Below are positions 28,699-37,286 of a stretch of 64,000 nucleotides of DNA, piece by piece. The stretch lies in contig NZ_JALKAH010000005.1 of the NCBI RefSeq assembly GCF_023015625.1, positions 553,913 to 617,912 of the forward strand, in the 5' to 3' direction. This stretch comes from Yoonia sp. F2084L (GTDB lineage: Bacteria > Pseudomonadota > Alphaproteobacteria > Rhodobacterales > Rhodobacteraceae). Numbering within the stretch: position 1 is the first letter of the stretch; the number at the start of each line of letters is the position of its first letter. The translations under genes and the position numbers were made by a program. The notes beneath the pieces were generated by a model that searched no databases, had not been told where the DNA came from, and saw only the letters and a program-made list of their open reading frames with translations.

Positions 28699-29831
28699 CC
28701 CGCATTTCTGCGCCTTGGTTGCAAGACGATGCCTCACAGAAGGTGTGCAAACTGCTGACTGACGCGGGCCACCAGGCATGGTTCGTCGGTGGATGTGTGC
28801 GGAATGAACTGCTGGGTGAACCGGTCGCCGATCTTGATCTTTCGACTGATGCTTTGCCTGACGTCGTGATCCAATTGGCGCAGGCCGCAAAGATCAAAGC
28901 AATCCCGACTGGCATTGATCACGGCACAGTCACGCTGGTCGCAAACGACATCCCATTTGAGATCACAACATTCCGCCGCGACGTTGCAACGGACGGCAGG
29001 CGCGCAACGGTCGCGTTCTCAGACAACATCACAGACGACGCCCGCCGCCGCGATTTTACGATGAACGCGCTTTATGCGGATGCGGATGGTCATATCACAG
29101 ATCCTTTGGGCGGTTTGCCCGACCTGCAAGCGCGCCGAGTCCGGTTTATCGAAGACGCAGATCAACGGATCAAAGAAGACTACCTTCGTATCCTGCGGTT
29201 TTTTCGGTTTTACGCATGGTATGGGGAAACCAAAGAAGGGCCCGACGCCGATGGATTGGCCGCCTGTGCCGAAAACATCGAAGGGCTGCAATCGCTGTCG
29301 GTTGAACGCGTCACAGCAGAAATGCTGAAATTGCTTTCCGCACCCGATCCTGCGCCAGCAGTGGCGTCGATGGCTTCCACAGGTGCTTTGGCGCAGGTCT
29401 TGCCAGGTGCCAGCCACGCGGTTCTTGCGGTGCTGATCCATGTTGAGGACAAAGCCCAGCTTGCGCCGGACCCGATCCGGCGTTTGGCCGCCATGGGCGG
29501 TGAACCAGAAGCTGGGCTGCGCCTGTCCAATGCGCAGATCAAACAGTTGGAACAGATGAAATCCGACATGCCACATGCTGAGGTCGCGTATCGTTTCGGA
29601 GCTGATTTGGCGTTGGACCGTTTGGCAGTGGAAGGCGCAATGCTTGGCCGAGAAATAGACACGAACATGGCCCAAAAGGCCCAATTTGCCGCTGAACAAA
29701 CCTTCCCACTCAAAGCTGCTGACCTAATGCCAACCTTACGCGGCCCCGCAATTGGTAAAGCCTTGAAAGAGGCCGAAGCGCGCTGGATCGCCTCTGGCTT
29801 CACCTTAACGAAAGCCGAATTGCTTGACTGA
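28695..29831 (+). CDS. CCA tRNA nucleotidyltransferase / poly(A) polymerase family
   Basis: The 378-residue protein has the class II nucleotidyltransferase head: AWFVGGCVRNELLGEPVADL with the DLDLST catalytic carboxylates. It continues TGIDHGTVTLV, RRDFTMNALYAD and the RIKEDYLRILRFFRF motif. Such enzymes add CCA to tRNA 3' ends, or poly(A) in some relatives. As the only family member seen here, CCA addition is most likely. It overlaps both neighbours by a few bases. Confidence 0.88.
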   Translation: MTRISAPWLQDDASQKVCKLLTDAGHQAWFVGGCVRNELLGEPVADLDLSTDALPDVVIQLAQAAKIKAIPTGIDHGTVTLVANDIPFEITTFRRDVATDGRRATVAFSDNITDDARRRDFTMNALYADADGHITDPLGGLPDLQARRVRFIEDADQRIKEDYLRILRFFRFYAWYGETKEGPDADGLAACAENIEGLQSLSVERVTAEMLKLLSAPDPAPAVASMASTGALAQVLPGASHAVLAVLIHVEDKAQLAPDPIRRLAAMGGEPEAGLRLSNAQIKQLEQMKSDMPHAEVAYRFGADLALDRLAVEGAMLGREIDTNMAQKAQFAAEQTFPLKAADLMPTLRGPAIGKALKEAEARWIASGFTLTKAELLD

Positions 29832-30405
29832 ATTTCTGCCCCTCATTGGCTTTGTCTTCTTTGGTCTGTTTTCGCCCGGTCCGAACGTGATCCTGATCAC
29901 GGCGTCAGGCGCGCGTTTCGGCTTTCAGCGCACCATTCCGCATATTATCGGCGTTGCACTTGGTGTCGGTGTGATCGCGGCAGTCACGGGTATCGGCGTT
30001 GGGGCGCTGATCGCAGCACAACCCGCGCTGGGCATTGTGCTGAAGATTATCGCGTCTTTGTGGATTTTGTGGATGGCCTACAACCTATGGCGCGCAGATC
30101 CATCGCAGAACAAGGACACTGACAAGCCGTTTACCTTCCTTGAAGCGGTCCTGTTCCAATGGGTGAACCCCAAGGTCTGGGCTGTCGCGCTCAGCGCCAC
30201 TGCCTATGTCGCCACCCTTGCCCCGCTCCAACAAGCCACGTCGCTTGCGGCCACGTTTTCAACGATCAATCTTGGCGTTTGTACGTTTTGGGCGGTTGCG
30301 GGCAGCCTGTTATCCTATTTGCTAACCAACCCGACCGCATGGCGCGTGTTCATGCGCGTGATGGCGCTTGCTTTGTGCGGTTTTTCGGTTTTGGTTTTCC
30401 TCTGA
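29824..30405 (+). CDS. LysE/RhtB-family amino acid exporter
   Basis: The 193-residue protein has about six hydrophobic helices and the LysE/RhtB motif GFVFFGLFSPGPNVILITAS near the N-terminus. It continues GARFGFQRTIPHIIGVALG and has QWVNPKVWAVALSA in the second half. The family exports amino acids or their analogues; the substrate is unknown. The start is a TTG inside the 3' end of the upstream gene, and no ATG lies before the first helix. Confidence 0.83.
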   Translation: MTEFLPLIGFVFFGLFSPGPNVILITASGARFGFQRTIPHIIGVALGVGVIAAVTGIGVGALIAAQPALGIVLKIIASLWILWMAYNLWRADPSQNKDTDKPFTFLEAVLFQWVNPKVWAVALSATAYVATLAPLQQATSLAATFSTINLGVCTFWAVAGSLLSYLLTNPTAWRVFMRVMALALCGFSVLVFL

Positions 30406-30507
30406 CGATCACGGCGCGTATCAATCAAATCCCGCAATACATTATTTTCGACGTTGGACGATGCGCCGTGCGCCCTACGTATCCTTTAGACGCGCTGAAA
30501 GGCCCCA

Positions 30508-32340
30508 ATGACCCCAGAACGCTGGATCGACCCTTTTGAACCTGCCCAAGGACCGCCACCGCAAACGCTGATGGCGTTTCTAAAGTGGTGCTTGAAGGGT
30601 AGCACAAAAGTCACGCTTTGGGCTGGATTAGTGTCTGCTTTGGCCGGAACTCTAGAGGTGGCGACAGCATTGATGCTGGGCTGGGTGATTGATGCAGCAC
30701 TGACATCAAGCGGCGATACGTATTTCTCGGACAATGTTGTGCTGCTGCTTGGCGTCACCGCGTTTTTTGTCATTCTACGCCCGATTATCTTGGGTGTTTC
30801 CGGTGTGATGCAGGCCGTTGTCGTGGGTCCTTCGCTTGGTAACTTGATCCTGTCGCGCTTACATCGGCATTCACTGGGCCAGTCCGTGACCTTTTTTGAT
30901 GATGATTTTGCCGGACGCATTGCGCAAAAGCAGATGCAGGCGGCGCGGGCGGCCACAGATTTAATCGTAGATATGATCCACACGGTTGCCTTTGCCTTGG
31001 CGTCCTTGGTTGGGTCGGTGATCCTGCTGTTCACGATTGATGCGCGGTCTGCGGCGTTGCTGGCGCTTTGGGCGGTATCCTACATCGCGCTGATCCGCTT
31101 TTTCATGCCCCGCATTCGCGCGCGCTCCAAAGCGCGGGCGGCGACACGGGCGATGGTGACGGGCCAAGTGGTTGATACGATTACAAACATTAAAACGGTG
31201 AAGCTGTTTGCCCATGACGACCACGAAGACCGCGCTGCGATTGACGCGATGGAAAACTACTGGGGCACTGCCGTTCATTATGGCTGGTTGTCTGCGTCTT
31301 TCCGGTTCTGGCTGATGGCGCTGGGCGGGCTGTTGCCGGTGCTGTTGGTAGGTATGACGCTTTATTTCTGGACAACGGGGGCGGCCACCGCTGGCGATAT
31401 TGCTGCGGCCGGCGCGATATCACTGCGCTTGTCGCAGATGACGGGATGGGTCAGTTTCACCCTGATGGGCATGTACGCCAATGTGGGCGAGATTGAGGAT
31501 GCGATGCATACCCTCAGCCCCGCCCATACATTAACCGATGCGCCTGATGCGGCCGAACTTGTGGCGCATGACGGTGCGATCAAGCTTGATAATGTGTCGT
31601 TCAGCTATGGTGGTGGGCCTGGTGGGCTGGACGGTGTGAACCTGACTGTGCGGCCCGGCGAAAAGCTTGGACTGGTCGGGGCCTCTGGTGCGGGTAAATC
31701 CACTTTGGTGGCTTTGCTTTTGCGGCTTTACGACACCGAGGCAGGCAAGATCCTGATCGACGGCACCGATGTGCGTGACGTCACACAGGAAAGCCTGCGT
31801 CAGCAGATCGCGATGGTGACGCAGGAAACTGCGATGTTCAACCGCTCTGCGCGGGACAATATCAAATATGGCAAGCCTGACGCCACACAGGATGAGATTG
31901 AGGACGCCGCCAAGCAGGCCGAGGCACATGAGTTCATCAAGACGCTTAAGGATCACAAAGACCGGTCGGGATATAAGGCGCATCTGGGCGAACGTGGGGT
32001 CAAGCTGTCTGGCGGCCAGCGCCAGCGTATCGCCATTGCACGCGCTATCCTTAAGGATGCCCCAATTTTGGTTCTGGACGAAGCAACAAGCGCGTTGGAT
32101 TCCGAGGTCGAAGCATCAATTCAAGCTGCATTAGAGTCTGTTATGGACGGCAAAACCGTCATCGCCATTGCGCACCGCCTGTCTACCTTGGCGCGCATGG
32201 ATCGCATTGTCGTGCTTGACGCAGGCCGCATTGTCGAAGAAGGAACCCATGACGCGCTGCTGGCCCAAGGCGGGCTTTATGCGCGCTATTGGAACCGGCA
32301 GTCTGGTGGGTTCATCAACGTGAAAGATGCGGCGGAATAA
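30508..32340 (+). CDS. ABC exporter, fused membrane and ATPase domains
   Basis: The 610-residue half-transporter has six membrane helices (about residues 35-320). Its ATPase carries Walker A GASGAGKST, the signature LSGGQRQRIAIARAIL and Walker B ILVLDEATSALD. It resembles the lipid-A/multidrug exporter group (MsbA-like) and should act as a homodimer in the inner membrane. The substrate is not readable from sequence. The next gene starts on the base after its stop. Confidence 0.88.
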   Translation: MTPERWIDPFEPAQGPPPQTLMAFLKWCLKGSTKVTLWAGLVSALAGTLEVATALMLGWVIDAALTSSGDTYFSDNVVLLLGVTAFFVILRPIILGVSGVMQAVVVGPSLGNLILSRLHRHSLGQSVTFFDDDFAGRIAQKQMQAARAATDLIVDMIHTVAFALASLVGSVILLFTIDARSAALLALWAVSYIALIRFFMPRIRARSKARAATRAMVTGQVVDTITNIKTVKLFAHDDHEDRAAIDAMENYWGTAVHYGWLSASFRFWLMALGGLLPVLLVGMTLYFWTTGAATAGDIAAAGAISLRLSQMTGWVSFTLMGMYANVGEIEDAMHTLSPAHTLTDAPDAAELVAHDGAIKLDNVSFSYGGGPGGLDGVNLTVRPGEKLGLVGASGAGKSTLVALLLRLYDTEAGKILIDGTDVRDVTQESLRQQIAMVTQETAMFNRSARDNIKYGKPDATQDEIEDAAKQAEAHEFIKTLKDHKDRSGYKAHLGERGVKLSGGQRQRIAIARAILKDAPILVLDEATSALDSEVEASIQAALESVMDGKTVIAIAHRLSTLARMDRIVVLDAGRIVEEGTHDALLAQGGLYARYWNRQSGGFINVKDAAE

Positions 32341-33543
32341 ATGCTGACGATCGAAAGTCTGACCCATCTTGGGATGGGGCGTGCCTCTGACGGGCAGTCG
32401 CTCTTGCCGCGTGTCTTGCCGGGTGAAGAGGTCGATGTCGCGCAGGACGGCACCATGCGGATCGTGACGCCATCGGTGGATCGGGTCGCGGCACCCTGCC
32501 GCCATTTCAAATCTTGCGGCGGGTGCGCGATGCAGCATGCGACCGATGCATTTGTAGCTGATTGGAAGCAGGATATTGTCGTGAAGGCGGTCCAGGCGCG
32601 GGGCATTTCGCCTGAGTTTCGCAACATCGTGACCTCACCACCCAAATCCCGCAGGCGCGCCAAGCTTTCGGGCAGGCGCACCAAGAAGGGTGCGATGGTC
32701 GGCTTTCACACCCGTGCCTCAGATACATTGGTGCAAGTGCCGGACTGCCAGCTGCTAACACCAGCCTTAATTGCCAGCTTTCCAGCGCTTGAGGCGCTGA
32801 CCCTTCTGGCCTGTTCGCGCAAAGGCGAGATTGATCTGACGGTGACAGAGGCGGCGCTGGGCGCTGATGTCCTGATTGCTACCGATAAAGAACTGACGCC
32901 ACCGCTGCGGGTGGAACTGGCGGCGCTTGCCAATCAGCATGGCCTGTCGCGGTTGGTCTGGAATGATGAGCCAGTTGTGACGATCAACCCGCCTACACAG
33001 GATTTTGGGGGTACTTTCGTCGTGCCACCGCCGGGTGCTTTCTTGCAGGCCACAAAGCATGGTGAAGCTGCCCTGATGTCGGCTGTTGAAGAGATCACGA
33101 CGGGCGCTGGCCGCATCATTGATCTGTTTGCAGGATGCGGCACCTTTACCCTGCCGCTTGCTCGTCGGGCAGAAGTGCACGCGGTTGAAGGCGAAGCCGC
33201 AATGCTGGACGCGCTGGATCGTGGGTGGCGCGAGGGCCATGAGTTGCGGCGCGTGACGACCGAAACCCGCGACCTGTTCCGCCGTCCGCTGGAACCGGAT
33301 GAGCTGCGCCACTTTGAGGCCGCTGTCATTGACCCGCCGCGTGCCGGGGCCGAGGCGCAGATCGACACGCTTGCCGTATCTGATATCAAAACCATCGCGA
33401 TGGTGTCCTGCAACCCGGTGACCTTTGCGCGCGACGCCAAAACGCTTGTGGAAGCTGGCTTTGCAATGCCGTGGGTTCAGGTCGTCGATCAGTTCCGTTG
33501 GTCACCCCATGTTGAGATTGTTGCACCATTCACGCGGAAATGA
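32341..33543 (+). CDS. 23S rRNA (uracil-5)-methyltransferase family protein (TrmA/RlmD type)
   Basis: The 400-residue protein has an N-terminal TRAM-like part and the iron-sulfur cysteines C53, C59, C62 (APCRHFKSCGGCAMQ) and C136 (VPDC). A Rossmann SAM motif (IIDLFAGCGTFTLPLARRA) follows, then DPPRAGAEAQ. The catalytic cysteine is in MVSCNPVTFARD. The family makes 5-methyluridine in 23S rRNA or tRNA; the exact target is open. It starts directly after the ABC exporter stop. Confidence 0.87.
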   Translation: MLTIESLTHLGMGRASDGQSLLPRVLPGEEVDVAQDGTMRIVTPSVDRVAAPCRHFKSCGGCAMQHATDAFVADWKQDIVVKAVQARGISPEFRNIVTSPPKSRRRAKLSGRRTKKGAMVGFHTRASDTLVQVPDCQLLTPALIASFPALEALTLLACSRKGEIDLTVTEAALGADVLIATDKELTPPLRVELAALANQHGLSRLVWNDEPVVTINPPTQDFGGTFVVPPPGAFLQATKHGEAALMSAVEEITTGAGRIIDLFAGCGTFTLPLARRAEVHAVEGEAAMLDALDRGWREGHELRRVTTETRDLFRRPLEPDELRHFEAAVIDPPRAGAEAQIDTLAVSDIKTIAMVSCNPVTFARDAKTLVEAGFAMPWVQVVDQFRWSPHVEIVAPFTRK

Positions 33544-33630
33544 CCGCAATCATGCCGCATTATCTTTCTAGAAAGCTGTCATTAGTGTAATCGGAATAAA
33601 ACGGCGCAGACCGTAACGATGGGCAGAGAT

Positions 33631-34122
33631 ATGATTTCAAGACGATCCATGATGGCTGGCACAGCCGCACTGGGACTTGCTGGGTGCAGTGGTTCACTAC
33701 CCACGTATCGCGGACCAGATGTGACACGCATTCAGGTTTTCAAAGAACGCCGCGAAATGCAGTTGTTGCACAACACGTCGCTTTTGAAGGCCTATAAATT
33801 TGATCTTGGATTTGCCCCTGTTGGCCACAAAACGCAGGAAGGTGATGGGCGCACCCCGGAAGGTGGCTATCGCATTGATCGGCGAAATCCCTATAGCCGC
33901 TTTCATCTGTCCTTGGGTATTTCCTACCCCGATGCCAACGACATTGCCTACGCGAAGGCCAAGGGTATTGATCCGGGTGGCGATATCTTTATTCACGGCA
34001 CCCCGTCGCGCTGGGCTGGCATCCCCGATTGGACATGGGGCTGCATTGCCGTTCAAAACGAAGAGATGGACGAGATTTACGCGATGGTGGACACCGGAAC
34101 GCTGATCTACATCTATGCCTAG
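33631..34122 (+). CDS. L,D-transpeptidase-family lipoprotein
   Basis: From the ATG at 33631 the 163-residue protein has an N-terminal twin-arginine-like stretch (SRRSMMAGTAALGLAGC) that ends in a lipobox cysteine, so it is probably a lipoprotein. The YkuD catalytic region is IFIHGTPSRWAG with WGCIAVQN; His and Cys are the catalytic pair. L,D-transpeptidases cross-link peptidoglycan or attach proteins to it. It converges on a CAP-domain gene with a 4-base overlap. The longer ATG at 33619 lacks a ribosome-binding site. Confidence 0.85.
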   Translation: MISRRSMMAGTAALGLAGCSGSLPTYRGPDVTRIQVFKERREMQLLHNTSLLKAYKFDLGFAPVGHKTQEGDGRTPEGGYRIDRRNPYSRFHLSLGISYPDANDIAYAKAKGIDPGGDIFIHGTPSRWAGIPDWTWGCIAVQNEEMDEIYAMVDTGTLIYIYA

Positions 34123-34670
34123 AACGCAGCGCCGGGGATGGGCTGGCTGACCGTTGGGTCACTGCCCATGTTCAATGTCCACCACAGTTTCGCTGATTCT
34201 TCCTGATACCAGGAAAAGCCCATAAAGCGTGCGTTGGGGTCCAGGATCACTGCCCGCGTATCAGGCTGTGCCATCCATGCGGACAGGGTCTGCAACTCGG
34301 ATTCGAATGATTCTGAGATGTTTTCACCAAGTAGCCGACCCGCAAATCCGACGCGGCGGGCGCGTTCAACCGGGCTGGACCCGTCAGATCCAAAAAGCCA
34401 TGGGCGGTTTTGCACAGCCATATCCCGCGAATGGGTCGCAGCGGCAGCATTCAACCGCGCATCAAGTGCGACCGGTGGCACGCCCGCCGTTTGACGCAGC
34501 GCATTCACGCTATCAAGCATGCGAAACTGGATCGTCGCTTCATCGCCGGGCCGAATAACATAGGCTGATGGCAGTGGAAGTCCGTCAGGACCAAGGGGTC
34601 TGGTGCTTGCGGAACCACAGCCAGCCAGCCCCACGGCAGCCAGCCCAAAAATCACGTCACGTCGCAGCAT
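34119..34670 (-). CDS. CAP/SCP-domain lipoprotein
   Basis: From the ATG at 34670 the 183-residue protein has a lipoprotein signal (MLRRDVIFGLAAVGLAGC) and a CAP domain. SVNALRQTAGVPPVALDARL, AAATHSRDMAVQNR and GENISES hold the conserved His and Glu residues. Bacterial CAP proteins are envelope-associated and their biochemical role is little known. Longer starts at 34688 (ATG) and 34700 (GTG) exist, but the lipobox argues for 34670. It is divergent from another L,D-transpeptidase gene, with a 17-base palindrome between them. Confidence 0.8.
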   Translation of the reverse strand: MLRRDVIFGLAAVGLAGCGSASTRPLGPDGLPLPSAYVIRPGDEATIQFRMLDSVNALRQTAGVPPVALDARLNAAAATHSRDMAVQNRPWLFGSDGSSPVERARRVGFAGRLLGENISESFESELQTLSAWMAQPDTRAVILDPNARFMGFSWYQEESAKLWWTLNMGSDPTVSQPIPGAAF

Positions 34671-34712
34671 TACATCACTCGCCTTCATATCAGTCGTCAC
34701 TCTTTATCGGGA

Positions 34713-34729
34713 TTGAAGTGACACTTCAA
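34713..34729. promoter_or_regulatory. 17-base perfect palindrome in the divergent CAP / L,D-transpeptidase promoter
   Basis: TTGAAGTG-A-CACTTCAA is a perfect inverted repeat. Read on the minus strand, TTGAAG can serve as the -35 box, with TAAAGA 17 bases downstream as the -10 of the CAP gene. The palindrome therefore covers the -35 and the start of the spacer. A MerR- or TetR-type dimer could bind, but the regulator is unknown. Confidence 0.6.
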
Positions 34730-34838
34730 ACCCACATGCGCGAACAAGTGCTACAGATGACATTTGTTTGAATTGCGGCAGTGGACAAGGCATAATAGAT
34801 AAGCGTTCAAAATAACGGCTCCTTTAAGGGAAACTGCT

Positions 34839-35420
34839 ATGTCACATAAACTATCACGTCGCGGATTTCTGGCCGCTTCAGCCGCAATGATTGGTACAGG
34901 GGCTGCTGCGCAAACGGCAGGCACCACCGAAATTGAAAGCGATATTTCCAGTGGCGTGCAGCGAAATGTCGCGAGCTTTCGGTCCCTTGATTGGCAACCC
35001 TATTTTAACAACCTCGACAATGGTGCCGTTCTTGTTGATATCCAATCGCGCGCTTTGCACTTTTGGTCCGAGGATCAGTCGGTCTATAAACTGTTCCCGA
35101 CAAGTGTCCCCTTGACCGAGGATCTGACACGCACCGGACGCACGTCGATTACGCGCAAGGTCGAAGGACCAAGCTGGGCACCAACGCCCGCGATGAAACT
35201 GCGTAACCCGGAATGGCCTGATTTTGTCGGCCCCGGCCCGGACAACCCGCTAGGCACCCATGCGCTGCACCTGACGTGGAAGTATTACCGCATTCACGGC
35301 ACTCACGACACGCGCAAGATTGGCCGCCGGTCATCGAATGGCTGCATTGGTCTTTATAATGAGCAGATTGCAGAGCTGTATGATCTGACCAAAGTCGGCA
35401 CACAGGTGTTGTTGATCTAA
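34839..35420 (+). CDS. Exported L,D-transpeptidase (YkuD family)
   Basis: The 193-residue protein has a Tat-type signal peptide (LSRRGFLAASAAMIGTGAAA). In its YkuD domain, NPLGTHALHLTWKYYRIHGT and SNGCIGLYNEQI carry the catalytic His and Cys. It would act in the periplasm on peptidoglycan. It lies 0.7 kb from the lipoprotein L,D-transpeptidase, with the CAP gene between. A strong bidirectional-type terminator follows. Confidence 0.88.
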   Translation: MSHKLSRRGFLAASAAMIGTGAAAQTAGTTEIESDISSGVQRNVASFRSLDWQPYFNNLDNGAVLVDIQSRALHFWSEDQSVYKLFPTSVPLTEDLTRTGRTSITRKVEGPSWAPTPAMKLRNPEWPDFVGPGPDNPLGTHALHLTWKYYRIHGTHDTRKIGRRSSNGCIGLYNEQIAELYDLTKVGTQVLLI

Positions 35421-35445
35421 GATCGGTTTTTCCCGCAGACATACA

Positions 35446-35474
35446 AAAGGGCGCATCAGACAGATGCGCCCTTT
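35446..35474. terminator. Bidirectional intrinsic terminator
   Basis: A perfect 12-base stem AAAGGGCGCATC / GATGCGCCCTTT (35446-35457 and 35463-35474) has a 5-base loop. The A-rich and T-rich ends let it serve both the L,D-transpeptidase gene (plus) and the convergent kinase gene (minus). Confidence 0.8.
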
Positions 35475-35496
35475 CGCGTTTGAGTGGGCAGGTAAA

Positions 35497-36768
35497 TTAA
35501 CGGCGGCTGAAGAATTTGAGAAGTCCGCGCTTTCGTTTCTTAGCGGGTTCTGCCAGCATGCCGGGCCGGGTCGTTACTTTCTCAGTCACGCCTTCATGTT
35601 GAAGGGCTGCACGTTTGGTTCGGGGTGGCGCATCGGTTGTTTCGCGATTGAATTCTTCCACCCAAGCAGGCGCTGACTGTACTTTGTCTTCTGATTTTTC
35701 CGTTGGGCGGACTGGTGTCTTAAGGGACTCGCGTGGCTCAGAGTTCATGACGTATTCGTTTGTCTCTGACACCAGGCGGGTCAGGGTTTTTCCCAAATCA
35801 TCATTCTTGATCACGCGTACCGGCTTCATGCGCCTTTCTTCGGCTTTGATCAGGCTCATCCATTCCTGGGCGGATTGGAGGCGTGCTTTTGGCAGGACCT
35901 GCATTGCCTTGTCGATGGATTCCAGAATGTCGTTGTCATATTCCGGGAAGCGACCAGCAAGGGGTTCGCATGGGTCAGGGTTGTTGGCTGCAAATTCGGC
36001 CATACGTGTTTGGCTGTTTGGTGGGGCGACACCGCTAATCAGATGATAGAACGTTGCACCCAGCGCATAAAGGTCACTGCTTGGCCCTTGCTTACCGCCG
36101 GCGAAGTAGAATTCCTGCGGGGAATAGCCGTCTTTGACCACCAGCACCGACGAAATCGCACGTGTTTCGCGGCTTGCTTCCTCGCGGGCGGCACCAAAGT
36201 CGATCAGAACCGGGCTACCCCATTTATCAAGCAGGATGTTGTCCGGCGAAATATCACGGTGCAGCAGGTCGCGCTTGTGAACCAGATCAACCGCATCCAG
36301 CAGCTTGATCAGGATCTCTTTCACCTGATCAGGGGCAAGCTTTTCGCGTTCGTCGTTGATGATGCCAAGCAGGTCGCGACCTTGGATCAGATCAAGGACC
36401 ATATAGGCGGTTTCATTGTCTTCAAAGATGCGGTGTACACCGACAATGTTCGGATGGCGCATCTTGGCAATGCTGCGTGCCTCACGCATGAACATTTCAA
36501 CGATGGTACGATATTTTTCATGATGCTGTGTAGAGCGGACCAACACCTTGCGGCTTTGGCGCAGGCAAAAGACTTCGGGGTAGCATTCCTTGATCACAAC
36601 ATTCCGGTCGAGGTAGTTGTCCCGCGCCAGATACGTGATGCCGAACCCGCCATTCCCAAGAGGTCGGTCGATTGTGAACTGATCCTCAAGCAAAGCTGTA
36701 CCATGAGGCAACGCCTCGCTGCCTTGATTGATGTCTTGTTCGATTTCAGCGCCCGTCGCCGCAGTCAT
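35497..36768 (-). CDS. Eukaryotic-type Ser/Thr protein kinase
   Basis: The 423-residue protein has a full kinase domain. The glycine loop is GNGGFG (38-43), the ATP lysine K60 lies in VIKE, the catalytic loop HRDISPDNILL is at 170-180 and DFG is at 190-192. It lacks a clear membrane helix; the C-terminal 100 residues are low complexity and end in a basic KKRKRGLLKFF patch that may touch the membrane. Substrates are unknown, but its position beside envelope enzymes suggests cell-wall control. The gene has a 220-base leader with a nested inverted repeat. Confidence 0.88.
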   Translation of the reverse strand: MTAATGAEIEQDINQGSEALPHGTALLEDQFTIDRPLGNGGFGITYLARDNYLDRNVVIKECYPEVFCLRQSRKVLVRSTQHHEKYRTIVEMFMREARSIAKMRHPNIVGVHRIFEDNETAYMVLDLIQGRDLLGIINDEREKLAPDQVKEILIKLLDAVDLVHKRDLLHRDISPDNILLDKWGSPVLIDFGAAREEASRETRAISSVLVVKDGYSPQEFYFAGGKQGPSSDLYALGATFYHLISGVAPPNSQTRMAEFAANNPDPCEPLAGRFPEYDNDILESIDKAMQVLPKARLQSAQEWMSLIKAEERRMKPVRVIKNDDLGKTLTRLVSETNEYVMNSEPRESLKTPVRPTEKSEDKVQSAPAWVEEFNRETTDAPPRTKRAALQHEGVTEKVTTRPGMLAEPAKKRKRGLLKFFSRR

Positions 36769-36923
36769 GGCTCACCGTCGTCGCGTCACAAAAAGACGCG
36801 CTCCATACAATTAACAAAAACAACTATTTGATGCCGTAGAAATATGGTTGCTTTGAGGCGGCGCAAGGGAAAGTTGTGCCAAAATCAGTGATTTAACCAA
36901 CACCCAAACACGTTTCGCCTCAT

Positions 36924-36984
36924 TTCTGTGCAATTCGCTTCGGGATATTCATGTCCCGTTAATCCTGGCGGGATTGCCACAGAA
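36924..36984. repeat. Nested inverted-repeat structure between the kinase and the DUF6522-like gene
   Basis: TTCTGTGCAAT (36924-36934) pairs with ATTGCCACAGAA (36973-36984) with one bulged base. Inside lies CGGGA / TCCCG (36941-36945 and 36954-36958), and AATCC / GGATT (36961-36965 and 36971-36975) can form as an alternative that uses part of the outer arm. There is no T-tract, so it is not a simple terminator. It is 155-215 bases upstream of the kinase start and directly after the upstream gene's stop. A structured leader RNA or a large operator are both possible. Confidence 0.4.
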
Positions 36985-36989
36985 TCAGT

Positions 36990-37250
36990 TCATGACGGCC
37001 GTGGTGTTGCGGATGTGCGGGTGGTCTTGATCACATTGCCTTCACTGTCGCAGATCAGACGCACTCTTTGGTCCTTGTACCAAAAGGTTAGCCGCACGCG
37101 CCCTGCGTCCTCATCCTGACCCTGCTCGGACTGGCTTGTAATCTCACCTGCGCGCATTTTTTGGGGGACATCAGCGGGTTCCAGGCCAAGCAGAGGGCCC
37201 AGATCATGCGCATCAATCGTGGCACCGTCAGGCGTCAAAGTGACTTTCAT
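36990..37250 (-). CDS. Small protein resembling DUF6522
   Basis: The 86-residue protein (start at ATG 37250; the ATG at 37253 is also possible) has the pattern DAHDLGPLLGLEPADVPQKM, then EDAGRVRLTFWYKDQRVRL and a short tail. I recall this pattern from a proteobacterial family of unknown function (DUF6522), but could not check it. It is cytosolic by sequence. It lies between hemH and the kinase on the same strand. Confidence 0.6.
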   Translation of the reverse strand: MKVTLTPDGATIDAHDLGPLLGLEPADVPQKMRAGEITSQSEQGQDEDAGRVRLTFWYKDQRVRLICDSEGNVIKTTRTSATPRPS

Positions 37251-37286
37251 CATGCACCTTCAATGATGCGCACTGAGGCGGGTGAC

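Noticed and set aside
33564..33575. 12-base palindrome CTTTCTAGAAAG before the lipoprotein L,D-transpeptidase
   Set aside because: It has no spacer and no promoter pattern beside it; such short self-complementary runs occur by chance.
35875..36831. 318-codon open frame opposite the kinase
   Set aside because: It covers the kinase catalytic core on the other strand; the kinase motifs are complete and leave no doubt.
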